Source of the DNA: Nitrosospira sp. Is2
GTDB lineage: Bacteria > Pseudomonadota > Gammaproteobacteria > Burkholderiales > Nitrosomonadaceae
Assembly: GCF_033095785.1 (NCBI RefSeq)
Contig: NZ_CP137134.1
Coordinates: forward strand, 2,728,001 to 2,792,000
Direction: 5' to 3'
Length of the DNA: 64,000 nucleotides
Under the pieces are notes generated by a model. That model was not told where the DNA came from. It did no database searches and saw only the letters and a list, made by a program, of their open reading frames with translations. Positions 44,920 to 54,463 of this stretch are shown here, in pieces; within the stretch, counting starts at the first letter, position 1; every line of letters begins with the position of its first letter. The position numbers and the translations under genes were made by a program.

Positions 44920-46152
44920 CTAGCTTCGATAGCTGGCATTGATCTTTACATAATCATAGGATAAGTCGCACGTCCAGACGGTAGCGGAAGCATCGCCTCT
45001 GTTGAGTACAACGCGCACTGTGATTTCCGATTGCTTCATCACACGCTGTCCATCCTGTTCCCGGTAGGTCGAAGCCCTGCCGCCGTTCTCCGCAACCAGC
45101 ACATCGTCGAGAAAAAGCTGCAACTCATTCACATCGAGGTTTTCAATGCCCGCATAGCCGATGGCGGCGAGGATGCGGCCGAGATTTGGATCGGATGCGA
45201 AAAAAGCCGTCTTTACGAGGGGTGAATGCGCAATGGCGTACGCGGTTTTGGAACATTCATCCGCTGAGCCTCCCCCTTCCACCTGGATGGTGATGAACTT
45301 GCTAGCGCCTTCTCCGTCCCGCACGATGGCTTGTGCAAGCTGTGCCGCAACTTCGGTTATGGCGTCTCGCAATTGTGCAAATTCAGCGCTTTCCCTATCT
45401 CTAACAGGGGAATTGCCTGCAAGGCCGGTTCCCATCAGAATAAATGCATCGTTGGTTGAGGTGTCGCCATCTACCGTGATGCGATTGAATGAGTTTTCCG
45501 TGGCATGACGGGCGATTTCCAGCAACATCGGCTGACTTAGTGCGGCGTCGGTTGCGATGTAACTCAACATTGTCGCCATGTTGGGGTGAATCATGCCTGA
45601 ACCCTTGGCAATGCCAGTGATGGTGACAGGTGTATCCTTGAAAAAAATTTGCTTCGACACTGCTTTTGGTACGATATCTGTCGTCATGATTGCTTCCGCG
45701 GCAGCGAGCCAGTTGTCCTCCCTGAGGTCCGCTACGGCTGCGGGCAACCCCGCAATAATTTTCCCCAGCGGCAAGGGTTCCATGATCACGCCGGTGGAAA
45801 ATGGCAGCACCTGGCGGGTATCGCAACCGAGCAACCGGGCCACCTCAGCGCAGGTGGCGCGGGCGTCCCCAATTCCCGTTTGACCGGTACCCGCGTTGGC
45901 ATTGCCCGTATTTACTATTAGCGCTCTTATCGCGAATTCCGGTATGGAAAGATGTTCCCTGGCGATTACAACCGGTGCGGCGCAAAAACGGTTTTGGGTA
46001 AACATCCCCGCAACATGGGTCCCGGCTTCGAGGGCGATAACCAGCAGGTCTTTTCGGCCGGGCTTTCTGATCTCCGCCTCGGCAATGCCCAAGGTGACGC
46101 CCTTGATTGGAAACAGTTGTGCGGGTAGTGGGGGTTTAAGGTTAACTGGCAT
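44920..46152 (-). CDS. argJ: Bifunctional glutamate N-acetyltransferase/ornithine acetyltransferase
   Basis: A 410-residue ArgJ that moves the acetyl group from N-acetylornithine to glutamate in arginine synthesis. It is processed by itself at the Thr in the motif [12 protein letters not shown] (T194 becomes the nucleophile of the beta chain). [19 protein letters not shown] and NTGNANAGTG are family blocks. It stands alone; argD and argF lie 16 kb away, also in this window. Confidence 0.96.
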   Translation of the reverse strand: MPVNLKPPLPAQLFPIKGVTLGIAEAEIRKPGRKDLLVIALEAGTHVAGMFTQNRFCAAPVVIAREHLSIPEFAIRALIVNTGNANAGTGQTGIGDARATCAEVARLLGCDTRQVLPFSTGVIMEPLPLGKIIAGLPAAVADLREDNWLAAAEAIMTTDIVPKAVSKQIFFKDTPVTITGIAKGSGMIHPNMATMLSYIATDAALSQPMLLEIARHATENSFNRITVDGDTSTNDAFILMGTGLAGNSPVRDRESAEFAQLRDAITEVAAQLAQAIVRDGEGASKFITIQVEGGGSADECSKTAYAIAHSPLVKTAFFASDPNLGRILAAIGYAGIENLDVNELQLFLDDVLVAENGGRASTYREQDGQRVMKQSEITVRVVLNRGDASATVWTCDLSYDYVKINASYRS

Positions 46153-46451
46153 AACGATGTGCTATCGGTTCTCGACCAAAATTAGGTAATATTGTTTTTC
46201 GCGCTTGTCCTCAAGCACGAAAGAGCGCGTTATCTTAACTCATCTTCCTCGCGTTTTTTAATTTTTACCCTGAATGAATATCGATGTTCCTGTATAACGC
46301 AGCTTTTCACTCTGTCATAACATTAATAGCTCGTCAGTTTTTTCCGAATTTTTCGTAGCACAGGAATCAACCCTGTGAACTTATGACGGCCGCTTCCTGC
46401 CCTGATAAAAGAAGGGGCGGCAAAAAATTGTAGACGGTATGGGAGAAACGC

Positions 46452-46679
46452 ATGAATTGCGACAAAGAACTGGATGTGCGGGGCCTCAATTGTCCCTTGC
46501 CCATCCTGCGGACCAAGAAATCACTGGTGGACATGAACACCGGCCAGGTATTAAAAATAATGGCGACGGATCCCGGCGCCGTAATCGATTTCCAGGTATT
46601 TGCCGATCAGACGGGTAACGAGCTGATCTCGTTGTTCGAGTTGGCTGGAGAATTTACGTTTTACATGAGGAAGAGATAG
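46452..46679 (+). CDS. TusA-family sulfur carrier protein
   Basis: A 75-residue SirA/TusA-like protein. The conserved cysteine is in LDVRGLNCPLPILRTKKSL, and the rest matches the two-layer fold (VLKIMATDPGAVIDFQVFA). TusA relays persulfide sulfur for tRNA thiolation; paralogues serve other sulfur transfers. GGAG lies eight bases before ATG 46452. No partner gene nearby. Confidence 0.92.
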   Translation: MNCDKELDVRGLNCPLPILRTKKSLVDMNTGQVLKIMATDPGAVIDFQVFADQTGNELISLFELAGEFTFYMRKR

Positions 46680-46809
46680 GAATATTCAACTCGCTAATCG
46701 CCTGAAACCCTCCTGATAGCCCAGCGTAAAACCGCCCCGATCATTCCGTCGTCGTCCATGCTTACGAACAGCCCGGATTCGGCGGCTTATAGCTTCTAAA
46801 TAAAAGCGC

Positions 46810-47763
46810 TCAAAGCGCGGCGCGTGCATCTGCCGCAGCCACAAATTTTCGGTACCGTGCCAGCCACGGCAGCGGGATCGGGCATTCGGAAGGATTCCGA
46901 CTTACCGCGTCCGCCGCAACCAGCGCGCCAAGCATGATCGAACGGCCGCAATTGTCTCCCCCTGCCCGAATGTTTGACTCCACTGCGGTCCTGTAGTCAG
47001 GCGCACGCTGCGCGATATGGAAAATAAGCGGCAAACGCTCCGCGACGTGACATGCAGAGCCGAAGCGCTCTGCGGCCGCAATGCTGTCGAGCTGTGGCAT
47101 GGCAAGCGCTTCTGCAAGCAGTGGCTCCAGGGGGCTTCCTGCGAATGATGACGCTTCGTTTAATGCCTGCGCCAGCGGGGTGCCGTGCAACAGCTTGAAC
47201 AATGCCGCCGACGCACAGCGTGCTGCCGACACCGCCAGTGCATTATTGTTTGTCACTCGCACCGCTTCTTCGACACGAGCCATCAGCTCCTCCAGCGTTC
47301 CATCGTGCGCCGCGACGAGTGACGGGAGTGCTGCCAGGGCAGGGTGCTGATCATCGTCGGCGCCCGACGCGGCCGGAAATTCGGCCGGTTCCAATGCTGA
47401 CAACGTACGCAAGGTGAGGGGGGTGGGTGAATCAATGTAACCGACGTACTCGCCGCCGGGGCCGAAGTGCGCCCGATACTCGGACTGATACGCGATGCGA
47501 GCGAAGGTGCCGTGCTTCGCCAGATGCTTCAGCATCAACAAACAGGTCTCACCATAGCTGGTACCGTCCCCAGTTGTCTTAAGACGATGGGCGAAGTAGC
47601 CCTTTACCCCGGAATAGTTATTCGCATCAGGCTGAAGGAACACCAGTCCTTTGACCGACTCAATCTCTGCAATGCGGGCGGGATCGTAGATCCAATGCAG
47701 ACCGAGCGAAGCGGAATCGGCTACCAATGCACCCAGGACGGTGGCGCTATTCTGATTCTTCAT
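46810..47763 (-). CDS. ADP-ribosylglycohydrolase family protein
   Basis: A 317-residue all-alpha enzyme of the ADP-ribosylglycohydrolase superfamily, which binds two divalent metals. Blocks seen are LGALVADSASLGLHWIYDP at the N-terminus, GDGTSYGETCLLML and AGGDNCGRSIMLGALVAAD near the C-terminus (the D-N-C-x-R variant of the usual D-T-D). The variant motif suggests a substrate other than ADP-ribosylarginine. It may be a stand-alone housekeeping hydrolase. Confidence 0.85.
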   Translation of the reverse strand: MKNQNSATVLGALVADSASLGLHWIYDPARIAEIESVKGLVFLQPDANNYSGVKGYFAHRLKTTGDGTSYGETCLLMLKHLAKHGTFARIAYQSEYRAHFGPGGEYVGYIDSPTPLTLRTLSALEPAEFPAASGADDDQHPALAALPSLVAAHDGTLEELMARVEEAVRVTNNNALAVSAARCASAALFKLLHGTPLAQALNEASSFAGSPLEPLLAEALAMPQLDSIAAAERFGSACHVAERLPLIFHIAQRAPDYRTAVESNIRAGGDNCGRSIMLGALVAADAVSRNPSECPIPLPWLARYRKFVAAADARAAL

Positions 47764-47818
47764 TTTTCCGACTCCTTTCCATACCGGAACGACCTGATGT
47801 AATCTATCGTTTACCTAG

Positions 47819-48016
47819 TCAATACTTTCCATCCGCCCGGATCTCTTCCTCTGGCGGCAGCCTGCGAGCCTCGTCTTCCAACATCACCGGAATGCCATCC
47901 CTGATAGGGAAAGCCAGACGGTCCCCCTTGCAGATCAGTTCGTTTTCGGCTTTTCTATACAGCAGGGGTGCCTTGCACAACGGGCACACCAAAATATCGA
48001 GCAATTTCATATCCAT
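47819..48016 (-). CDS. Trm112 family protein
   Basis: A 65-residue zinc-ribbon-like protein starting [18 protein letters not shown], with the C-x2-C pair kept and [20 protein letters not shown] following. Bacterial Trm112 homologues are usually encoded between lpxK and kdsB; neither of these is adjacent here. Function in bacteria is not clear. Confidence 0.92.
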   Translation of the reverse strand: MDMKLLDILVCPLCKAPLLYRKAENELICKGDRLAFPIRDGIPVMLEDEARRLPPEEEIRADGKY

Positions 48017-48269
48017 AGTACGGTCCCCAGTGTAAAGGATGGGTTTAAATACGTGTCATTGGCACAGGCGTTACGTGAAACGCAAGTAACGGTTATGCAC
48101 ATTTTCATCGATAAAAGCTATGTTGCACCCGATATCCGGCGGATCGGGCTCCAGCTTCAGACTCCGGGGTTGCTGGCTTCCTACTCCCGAGCCGATGTTG
48201 TTCAGCTGAGCTGCTCCGCCGGCGTTGTTCCCTTGGTGCGACGAGGGACACGGTGGCTTCGCAGGTGCC

Positions 48270-48686
48270 TTACCTGGAATTCTGAGTCGTGAAAGTGATG
48301 TGATTGTATCCCGCCAAACGTGCTGCTTCCATCACCGTTATTACGGACTGATGTGTCGCTGCCGCGTCGGCGCCGATGACAATGACCGGGTCAGGCCGAT
48401 TCCCGGCTGCCTTGCGCAGGTCCTCGCTAATCTGCTCCGCGCTGGGGGACTCCACCTGATTACGATTGATCGTATAGCTCCCGTTGGCGCTCACCGTTAT
48501 GTTGATGACATTCGGGGACTCCGTCGCTTGCTGCGATGTTGCCTGAGGCAGGCTAATCTCGAGTTCCGAGAATTTCGAGTAGGTAGTGGTAATGACCAGG
48601 AATATCAGAATGACCAGCAATACATCAATCATGGGTACCAGATTGATCTCCGGTTCTTCTTTTTTCCGTCCGCGCTGAAAATTCAT
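48270..48686 (-). CDS. exbD: ExbD/TolR biopolymer transport protein
   Basis: A 138-residue inner-membrane protein with one helix (about 17-38). The helix holds the essential aspartate D21 in LVPMIDVLLVILIFL. A periplasmic domain follows. With ExbB it uses the proton gradient to energise TonB- or Tol-type transport. It starts about 31 bases after the exbB stop. Confidence 0.95.
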   Translation of the reverse strand: MNFQRGRKKEEPEINLVPMIDVLLVILIFLVITTTYSKFSELEISLPQATSQQATESPNVINITVSANGSYTINRNQVESPSAEQISEDLRKAAGNRPDPVIVIGADAAATHQSVITVMEAARLAGYNHITFTTQNSR

Positions 48687-48716
48687 GGGTATTCAGTTTT
48701 CCTGCTTTACCGATCG

Positions 48717-49328
48717 TCAGCCCTGCCGCTCTCCGTGAACGATTTCCACCAGTTTTAGTGCCTGCAATTCCATTTCTACCACCAGCTCGTCTACCTTGGC
48801 GCGGAAATGGCGGTAAAAAATCATGCTGGGGATGGCCACCAGAATACCGAATGCCGCATTGTAGAGCGCTACGGAAATCCCATGGGCGAGTTGGGCCGGG
48901 TTGCTGTTACCAGCAGGAGAGCCTGTCCCGAAAATTTCAATCATCCCGACCAAAGTGCCAAACAGTCCCATCAGGGGGCTCAAAGACGCAATGGTGCCAA
49001 GGGTGGTGAGGTACCGTTCCAGGTCGTGAGCAACGGCACGGCCGGCTTCCTCGATTGACTCTTTCATGATCTCCCGGGTACTTTTGTCATTTCTCAAGCC
49101 CGCGGCAAAGATTTGACCCAAGGGCGAGTGTTGTTGCAGGCGTGCAAGCATTTCGGGCGTAACGCCGCTGTTGCGGTACTCCCGCACCACTTGGGGCAGA
49201 AGATCCCTCGGCGTCACCATGCTCAGCCGCAAGGCCCACAAACGTTCGCCTATAATGCCGAGAGCAACGATAGAGGCTAATATGATCGGCCAGATCGGCC
49301 ACCCGGCAGCTTGAATCAACGCGAACAC
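48717..49328 (-). CDS. exbB: ExbB/MotA-TolQ-ExbB proton channel protein
   Basis: About 203 residues from GTG 49328, which has GGGAG seven bases upstream; a GTG at 49349 is in frame but lacks such a site. The protein starts VFALIQAAGWPIWPIIL and has three helices; LGTIASLSPLMGLFGTLVGMI is broken here as LGTIASLSPLMG and LFGTLVGMIEIF, the channel-family core. It forms the stator with ExbD, encoded next. Confidence 0.94.
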   Translation of the reverse strand: MFALIQAAGWPIWPIILASIVALGIIGERLWALRLSMVTPRDLLPQVVREYRNSGVTPEMLARLQQHSPLGQIFAAGLRNDKSTREIMKESIEEAGRAVAHDLERYLTTLGTIASLSPLMGLFGTLVGMIEIFGTGSPAGNSNPAQLAHGISVALYNAAFGILVAIPSMIFYRHFRAKVDELVVEMELQALKLVEIVHGERQG

Positions 49329-49624
49329 CGACAATCTCCCGCAGCGCACAAATCAGAGCCGTAAATGTATCTTGCCCCTGTGATTTCAGCAAGAACGGCA
49401 GGGCTTTCTTTTCCACAATTGCTGTGGATAAGTTTGTGGGTAATATGGCGGCAGGACCAATAAGTCGTCCAGCCATAAGAACTTTTTCTGATTAGATTAA
49501 TTTTTAAACTTCTATATAAACATTACAAAACATGTACTTATCGATTAATCTCTGAATTCCGGCGGTTTCCCCCGGAGAATCATGCAATTTTCGTGACAGA
49601 TGTGGATTATTGTAGAATGTCAAG

Positions 49625-50968
49625 ATGAACCTATTTCTGGAAATGGAAATCGCTCGGGCCGTCCTGAGCGTAAGCGAATTAAACCGTAGCGCCAAGGACT
49701 TGCTTGAGCGCGCATTCCCATTGTTGTGGGTCGCGGGTGAAATCTCGAACATCAAGCGCTATGGCTCCGGACATTGGTACTTTACGCTGAAGGACGCGGA
49801 TGCCCAAGTGCGGTGCGTAATGTTCCGGGAAAAAAACCAGTACCTGGACTGGCAGCCCACAGATGGCATGCGAGTGGAGGTGCGAGCGCTCGTGACGTTA
49901 TACTATGCTCGCGGCGATTTTCAGTTGAACGTCGAGACCATTCGTCGCGCCGGACTCGGCGCGCTGTTCGAAGCTTTCGAACAGCTGAAGGCCAGGCTTG
50001 GCAAGGAAGGACTGTTCGACTCCGAGCGCAAGAAGCCTTTGCCCCCGTGCCCCAAGCAGATTGGAATCATTACGTCTCCAGCGGCTGCTGCGCTGCACGA
50101 CGTGCTTTCGACCCTGCGGCGTCGGATGCCGTCGGTGCCGGTGATCATATACCCCGCACCGGTCCAGGGCGCGGGCGCTCCCGCAAAAATCGCCGCAGCT
50201 ATTGAAAAGGCGGGAAACCGGGCTGACTGCGACGTGCTCATTCTATGCCGTGGCGGTGGCAGTATCGAGGATTTATGGGCGTTTAATGAGGAGGTTGTGG
50301 CCCGGGCGATTGCCGCCTGTTCCATTCCCATTATTAGCGGTGTGGGGCACGAGACCGATTTTACCATTGCCGATTTCGTGGCCGATGTTCGCGCTCCCAC
50401 CCCAACGGGAGCCTCGCAACTGGTCTGTCCCGATCGGGAAGAGTTGGCCCGGCAGGTTGGAACCCTGGGCGCTCGCATTCATCGCGCTGTGCAACGCAGT
50501 CTTGAAAGCCGCATGCAGAGTGCTGATATGCTCGGCTGCCGACTGGAGCACCCCGGTAAGCGGATCGATGGCCAGCTTGCGCACTTGCAGCGTGTGCGCG
50601 AGCGGCTGGCGGGCTCATGGATGCGCAGGACCGAAAGCAGCTACTGGCGTTTACGCGAGCTTAGCCAGCGGATAACGATGGCCCGCCCGGATGTTTCCCT
50701 GATGACCGAACGCCAGCGTGAACTTCAGTTGCGCTTGCGCCGGGCCACGAGTGTTCGCCTGGATACACTCATGGTGGGTTTGCAGCGTCAGCGTGCGCAT
50801 CTTGCTCATCTGAATCCCGAGTCGGTTCTTGAGCGCGGTTACAGTATCGCTTATGACGCTGACGGTGGCGTATTGCGAAGTAGCGACCCGATTGAGGTCG
50901 GCGATGTAATAAGGGTAGCGTTCTCGAAAGGGTGGAGCAGAGCGCGCGTGACAGAGAAGGGCAGCTAG
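49625..50968 (+). CDS. xseA: Exodeoxyribonuclease VII large subunit
   Basis: A 447-residue nuclease subunit with an N-terminal OB-fold (LSVSELNRSAKDLLERAFP, WVAGEISNIKRYGSGHWYF) and a catalytic core (IGIITSPAAAALHDVL, RGGGSIEDLWAFNEE, GVGHETDFTIADFVADVRAPTP broken after VADV). A coiled-coil region follows and the C-terminus has VLERGYSIAYD. It degrades single-stranded DNA with XseB. It faces away from exbB. Confidence 0.96.
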   Translation: MNLFLEMEIARAVLSVSELNRSAKDLLERAFPLLWVAGEISNIKRYGSGHWYFTLKDADAQVRCVMFREKNQYLDWQPTDGMRVEVRALVTLYYARGDFQLNVETIRRAGLGALFEAFEQLKARLGKEGLFDSERKKPLPPCPKQIGIITSPAAAALHDVLSTLRRRMPSVPVIIYPAPVQGAGAPAKIAAAIEKAGNRADCDVLILCRGGGSIEDLWAFNEEVVARAIAACSIPIISGVGHETDFTIADFVADVRAPTPTGASQLVCPDREELARQVGTLGARIHRAVQRSLESRMQSADMLGCRLEHPGKRIDGQLAHLQRVRERLAGSWMRRTESSYWRLRELSQRITMARPDVSLMTERQRELQLRLRRATSVRLDTLMVGLQRQRAHLAHLNPESVLERGYSIAYDADGGVLRSSDPIEVGDVIRVAFSKGWSRARVTEKGS

Positions 50969-50986
50969 AGAAACCGTAACTGCTGA

Positions 50987-51112
50987 TCACTGGTGGACAT
51001 TTAGGCCTCGCTGATGCAGACTTGAATGTGTCAGAGGTCGTGCATGTTCCGGGATGTCCAGCTTGCTGTTTTCCCCCATATCCCTGAAGTCCCTGATATC
51101 CCGGCGACTCAT
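50987..51112 (-). CDS. Possible 41-residue protein
   Basis: ATG 51112 is preceded by GAGAGGAG with seven-base spacing, a good ribosome binding site. The 41-residue product (MSRRDIRDFRDMGENSKLDI...) is charged, without motif. It lies opposite to xseA and DUF423 genes. Could be a chance ORF. Confidence 0.3.
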   Translation of the reverse strand: MSRRDIRDFRDMGENSKLDIPEHARPLTHSSLHQRGLNVHQ

Positions 51113-51147
51113 TCTTTTACTCCTCTCATCATGAAACGTAACTCCTA

Positions 51148-51522
51148 ATGTCAAGAATCTTTTTATCGCTAGGTGCTATTAACGCTTTTATTTGCGTGGG
51201 TTTGGGCGCTTTCGGCGCGCATGGCCTGAAGCAAAGGCTTTCCGTCGACATGCTTGCCGTGTATCAAACAGGGGTGCAGTATCATTTCTATCACGCACTG
51301 GGTCTTATTGCGGTGGGACTCATACTGTTCCACTATCCCGGGTCCAGACCCGTGGCTATATCCGGATGGCTGATGCTTGCCGGAATCATCCTGTTTTCCG
51401 TAAGCCTCTACGCGTTGAGCCTCACCGGGTTGCGCGGGCTAGGTGTCATTACGCCGTTTGGCGGCCTCGCGTTTCTCAGCGCATGGGCGATGCTCGCTTA
51501 TGGCGTGCAGGCCTCGAAATAG
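51148..51522 (+). CDS. DUF423 family membrane protein
   Basis: A 124-residue inner-membrane protein with four helices. The opening LGAINAFICVGLGAFGAHGL, and YQTGVQYHFYHALGLIAVG are diagnostic of DUF423. No function is established. It is separated from the methyltransferase start by 23 bases. Confidence 0.92.
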   Translation: MSRIFLSLGAINAFICVGLGAFGAHGLKQRLSVDMLAVYQTGVQYHFYHALGLIAVGLILFHYPGSRPVAISGWLMLAGIILFSVSLYALSLTGLRGLGVITPFGGLAFLSAWAMLAYGVQASK

Positions 51523-51545
51523 GGCACCGTAGCTTTGGCCTCCTT

Positions 51546-52748
51546 GTGACGCTTTATAATTTTTTCGCTCCTTGTCCGCGTGGGCTGGAGCCCGCGCTCA
51601 TTACTGAGTTGGAGAAGCTTGGCGGCTCATCTGTCCTCGGGCGCGACGGCGGAGTGCAGTTCCAGGGAGATTGGCTGACCTGTTACCGCGCTAATCTCCA
51701 AAGCAGGATAGCCAGTCGCATTTTGTGGCAGGTCGCGAATGAGCCCTATGCCACTGAAGCGGACGTGTATGCCGCAGCCCGGGCATTGCCGTGGAGCGAG
51801 TGGTTTAGTCAGTCTCTCACGATCCGGGTCAAGGTGGCGGCGATAAGATGCCCCTTACGTAGCCTCGACTTTGTTACTCTCAAGATCAAGGATGCGGTTT
51901 GCGACAAATTTCGAGAAACGACCGGCGGGCGACCGAACGTAGACACGGTGCAGCCGGACATGCGGATCCACGGCTTCCTTGATGCCCGGCGATTCTCGTT
52001 GTATCTCGACACGTCCGGTGACGCACTGTTCAAGCGCGGTAACAGAAAAAATACCGTCGCGGCTCCGATACGGGAGAACCTTGCGGCGGGAATCCTGCAT
52101 CTGACGGGTTGGAAGCCGGGCGTTCCGCTGCTTGACCCGATGTGCGGCAGCGGCACTTTTCTACTCGAGGCGGTCCAGGTCGCGCTGAACATTGCGCCAG
52201 GATCGGGACGGCGTTTTGCATTTGAAAAGCTGAAGAATTTTGATGCCCAGCAATGGAAGCAGCTTAAGGAGGAAGCCCTGGCCCGGCAAAGGCCACTATT
52301 GCGCCAGCCGATATTCGGCAGTGATCTGTATGGCGATATCCTGGCCGCCGCGCGGGCGAATTTAGCTGATGCGGGATTTTCGGAGGCAGTTTCGCTCAAG
52401 CAGGCAAACGTGCTGGAAATGGCGGCTCCCGCGGCCGCTGGGTTCCTTATTGCCAACCCGCCGTATGGGGTGCGCATAGGCGAGCAGCAGCAGCTTGCAG
52501 AGTTTTACCCTCGGCTGGGGGATGCGCTGAAGAAGAAATTCAGCGGCTGGAGCGCATATATCCTTACCGCCGACCCGCTTCTGCCAAAATTAATCCGGTT
52601 AACAGCCTCACGGCGAATCCCTTTGTTCAATGGCGCGCTGGAATGCCGCTTGCTGGAATACAAGATGGTTGCTGGAGGCATGCGCAGGGTCAAAAATCCC
52701 CCGGCCTCGCCGGCCGCTACCCCTGGTCTTGAGGTCAACGATGGATAG
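51546..52748 (+). CDS. THUMP-domain RNA methyltransferase (RlmL-like)
   Basis: A 400-residue class I SAM methyltransferase. The open frame extends to 51192, but that part overlaps the DUF423 gene; GTG 51546 (MTLYNFFAPCPRGLEPAL) is the family start. A ferredoxin-like/THUMP domain fills 1-160. The MTase has LLDPMCGSGTFLLEA (about 195-209) and NPPYG (304-308), as in N2-guanine rRNA methyltransferases. It probably modifies 23S rRNA. It overlaps dsbB by eight bases. Confidence 0.92.
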   Translation: MTLYNFFAPCPRGLEPALITELEKLGGSSVLGRDGGVQFQGDWLTCYRANLQSRIASRILWQVANEPYATEADVYAAARALPWSEWFSQSLTIRVKVAAIRCPLRSLDFVTLKIKDAVCDKFRETTGGRPNVDTVQPDMRIHGFLDARRFSLYLDTSGDALFKRGNRKNTVAAPIRENLAAGILHLTGWKPGVPLLDPMCGSGTFLLEAVQVALNIAPGSGRRFAFEKLKNFDAQQWKQLKEEALARQRPLLRQPIFGSDLYGDILAAARANLADAGFSEAVSLKQANVLEMAAPAAAGFLIANPPYGVRIGEQQQLAEFYPRLGDALKKKFSGWSAYILTADPLLPKLIRLTASRRIPLFNGALECRLLEYKMVAGGMRRVKNPPASPAATPGLEVNDG

Positions 52749-53259
52749 TTACCGTCGAACAAACAGGGCGGGAAGAGGGATATTTTTTCTGGTATTTCTG
52801 GGTTGTATTGGCCTGATCGGTTACGCCCTCTATCTACAGTTGATAAAAAATCTGCTGCCTTGCCCGCTTTGTGTAGCTCAACGCATTGCATACTGGCTGG
52901 TCGGCGTGACAGCGCTGTTGGCTTTTTTCCACTCGCCCGGAGCAACGGGTAGCCGAATCTACCACGGTCTGTTGGCGCTCTTTGCTTTCGGTGGAGCAAC
53001 TGTCGCGTTGCGTCAAGCCTGGCTGATACGCTATCCGGAGGCCTTCGAATGCGGTATCAGCCCGGAGGAAAGATTTTTGAATGCATTGCCGCTTGCCCGC
53101 TGGTGGCCAAGCATGTTTGAAGCAAACGGGGATTGCGCCGATGTGACCTGGAAGTTCGCTTCGCTTACTCTTCCGGATTGGTCGGCTATTTTTTTCATCA
53201 TTTTTGGCGGGTTGGCTTTATATGGTGTCTTTTCAGCCAGGCGCCGTCGCCGCTGGTGA
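52741..53259 (+). CDS. dsbB: Disulfide bond formation protein DsbB
   Basis: A 172-residue quinone-reducing membrane protein that reoxidises DsbA. Four helices; first periplasmic pair C41-P-L-C44, second pair C104 and C132. The start ATG 52741 overlaps the methyltransferase stop by eight bases. DsbA is not nearby. Confidence 0.94.
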   Translation: MDSYRRTNRAGRGIFFLVFLGCIGLIGYALYLQLIKNLLPCPLCVAQRIAYWLVGVTALLAFFHSPGATGSRIYHGLLALFAFGGATVALRQAWLIRYPEAFECGISPEERFLNALPLARWWPSMFEANGDCADVTWKFASLTLPDWSAIFFIIFGGLALYGVFSARRRRRW

Positions 53260-53433
53260 AGCTGATCAACAGTGGGCGGAGTTCTCCTTCTCAAATTCTT
53301 GCCTCTTTGAAAAAACGGAGGTTGCGACAATTAGCTTCAGTTTCTTCATCGATTGGTACCGCCGCCTTCTTGAAAACTGTACTTGAATCCCTATATATGA
53401 GCCATCCTTCTCATCAGTAACAGGAACGCATCT

Positions 53434-54312
53434 ATGAAACGAATTTTTCTCTTTGTTGTTACGAACCTGGCCATTCTCCTGGTCCTGAGTATTACCCTGC
53501 GCCTATTGGGCGTAGACCGCTTGCTGGACGCGCAGGGCGGGATAGACTTTAACTCGCTGCTGATTATGGCGGCTGTGATAGGGTTTGGGGGTTCGCTGAT
53601 TTCTCTCGCCATGTCCAAGTGGACTGCGAAACGCATGACTGGCGCGGTAGTGATCGAGCAACCATCCGATCCGACCGAACGCTGGCTGGTGGAAACTGTC
53701 CGGCGACAGGCCGAGCTTGCCGGTATTGGAATGCCTGAAGTGGCAATTTATGACGCGCCCGATGTGAATGCCTTTGCGACCGGCATGAACCGTAACGATG
53801 CGTTGGTGGCAGTGAGCACGGGCCTGCTTCAGAACATGCGCAAAGATGAAATCGAAGGTGTGCTGGCGCATGAGATTAGCCATGTTGCCAACGGCGATAT
53901 GGTGACGCTCGCGTTGATTCAGGGGGTGGTTAACACGTTCGTGATTTTTCTTTCCCGAATAATCGGACATTTTGTGGATAGGGTGGTATTCAAAACTGAA
54001 CGGGACTATGGCCCCGCTTTCATGATTACAAGCCTTGTGGCCCAAATGGTACTCGGGATACTGGCGAGTATGATCGTCATGTGGTTCAGCCGCCACCGCG
54101 AATTTCGAGCGGACGCTGGCGGCGCGCAGTTGGCCGGCCGGAATAAGATGATTGCTGCGCTGGAGCGACTGAAACAACGGCATGAGCCATCGCAACTGCC
54201 GGAAAGGCTGGCGGCATTCGGGATTTCTGGAGGAGAAGGCCGCTTTAAAGCCTTGTTCATGTCGCATCCTCCGCTTGAGGAGCGGATTGCGGCGTTGCGG
54301 GCGGTGGCCTGA
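53434..54312 (+). CDS. htpX: HtpX membrane zinc protease
   Basis: A 292-residue M48 peptidase in the inner membrane with two N-terminal helices (about 5-20 and 30-50) and two central helices. The zinc motif is H146-E-I-S-H150 with the third ligand E in [12 protein letters not shown]. It degrades misfolded membrane proteins under stress. A strong terminator follows 40 bases later. Confidence 0.96.
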   Translation: MKRIFLFVVTNLAILLVLSITLRLLGVDRLLDAQGGIDFNSLLIMAAVIGFGGSLISLAMSKWTAKRMTGAVVIEQPSDPTERWLVETVRRQAELAGIGMPEVAIYDAPDVNAFATGMNRNDALVAVSTGLLQNMRKDEIEGVLAHEISHVANGDMVTLALIQGVVNTFVIFLSRIIGHFVDRVVFKTERDYGPAFMITSLVAQMVLGILASMIVMWFSRHREFRADAGGAQLAGRNKMIAALERLKQRHEPSQLPERLAAFGISGGEGRFKALFMSHPPLEERIAALRAVA

Positions 54313-54351
54313 TTCTGATCCGTAAAAGGTATTAAAGAAGATATTTAAATT

Positions 54352-54388
54352 AAAAGAGGCGGGGGCATGTAATGCCCCCGCCTCTTTT
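54352..54388. terminator. Strong bidirectional intrinsic terminator
   Basis: A perfect 17-base stem (AAAAGAGGCGGGGGCAT and its complement) with loop GTA, followed by TTTTGTTTTTTC. It lies between the convergent htpX and mlaA genes and can end both. Confidence 0.93.
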
Positions 54389-54463
54389 GTTTTTTCTTAT
54401 TCGCTTCGCTCTTTTCGAATGAGCTTGTCCTGGCCTCATTCAGACATGGCGCAATGCTTCGAC

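Noticed and set aside
53503..54267. 254-codon minus-strand frame opposite htpX
   Set aside because: Antisense of a certain protease gene with no protein-like hydrophobic pattern.
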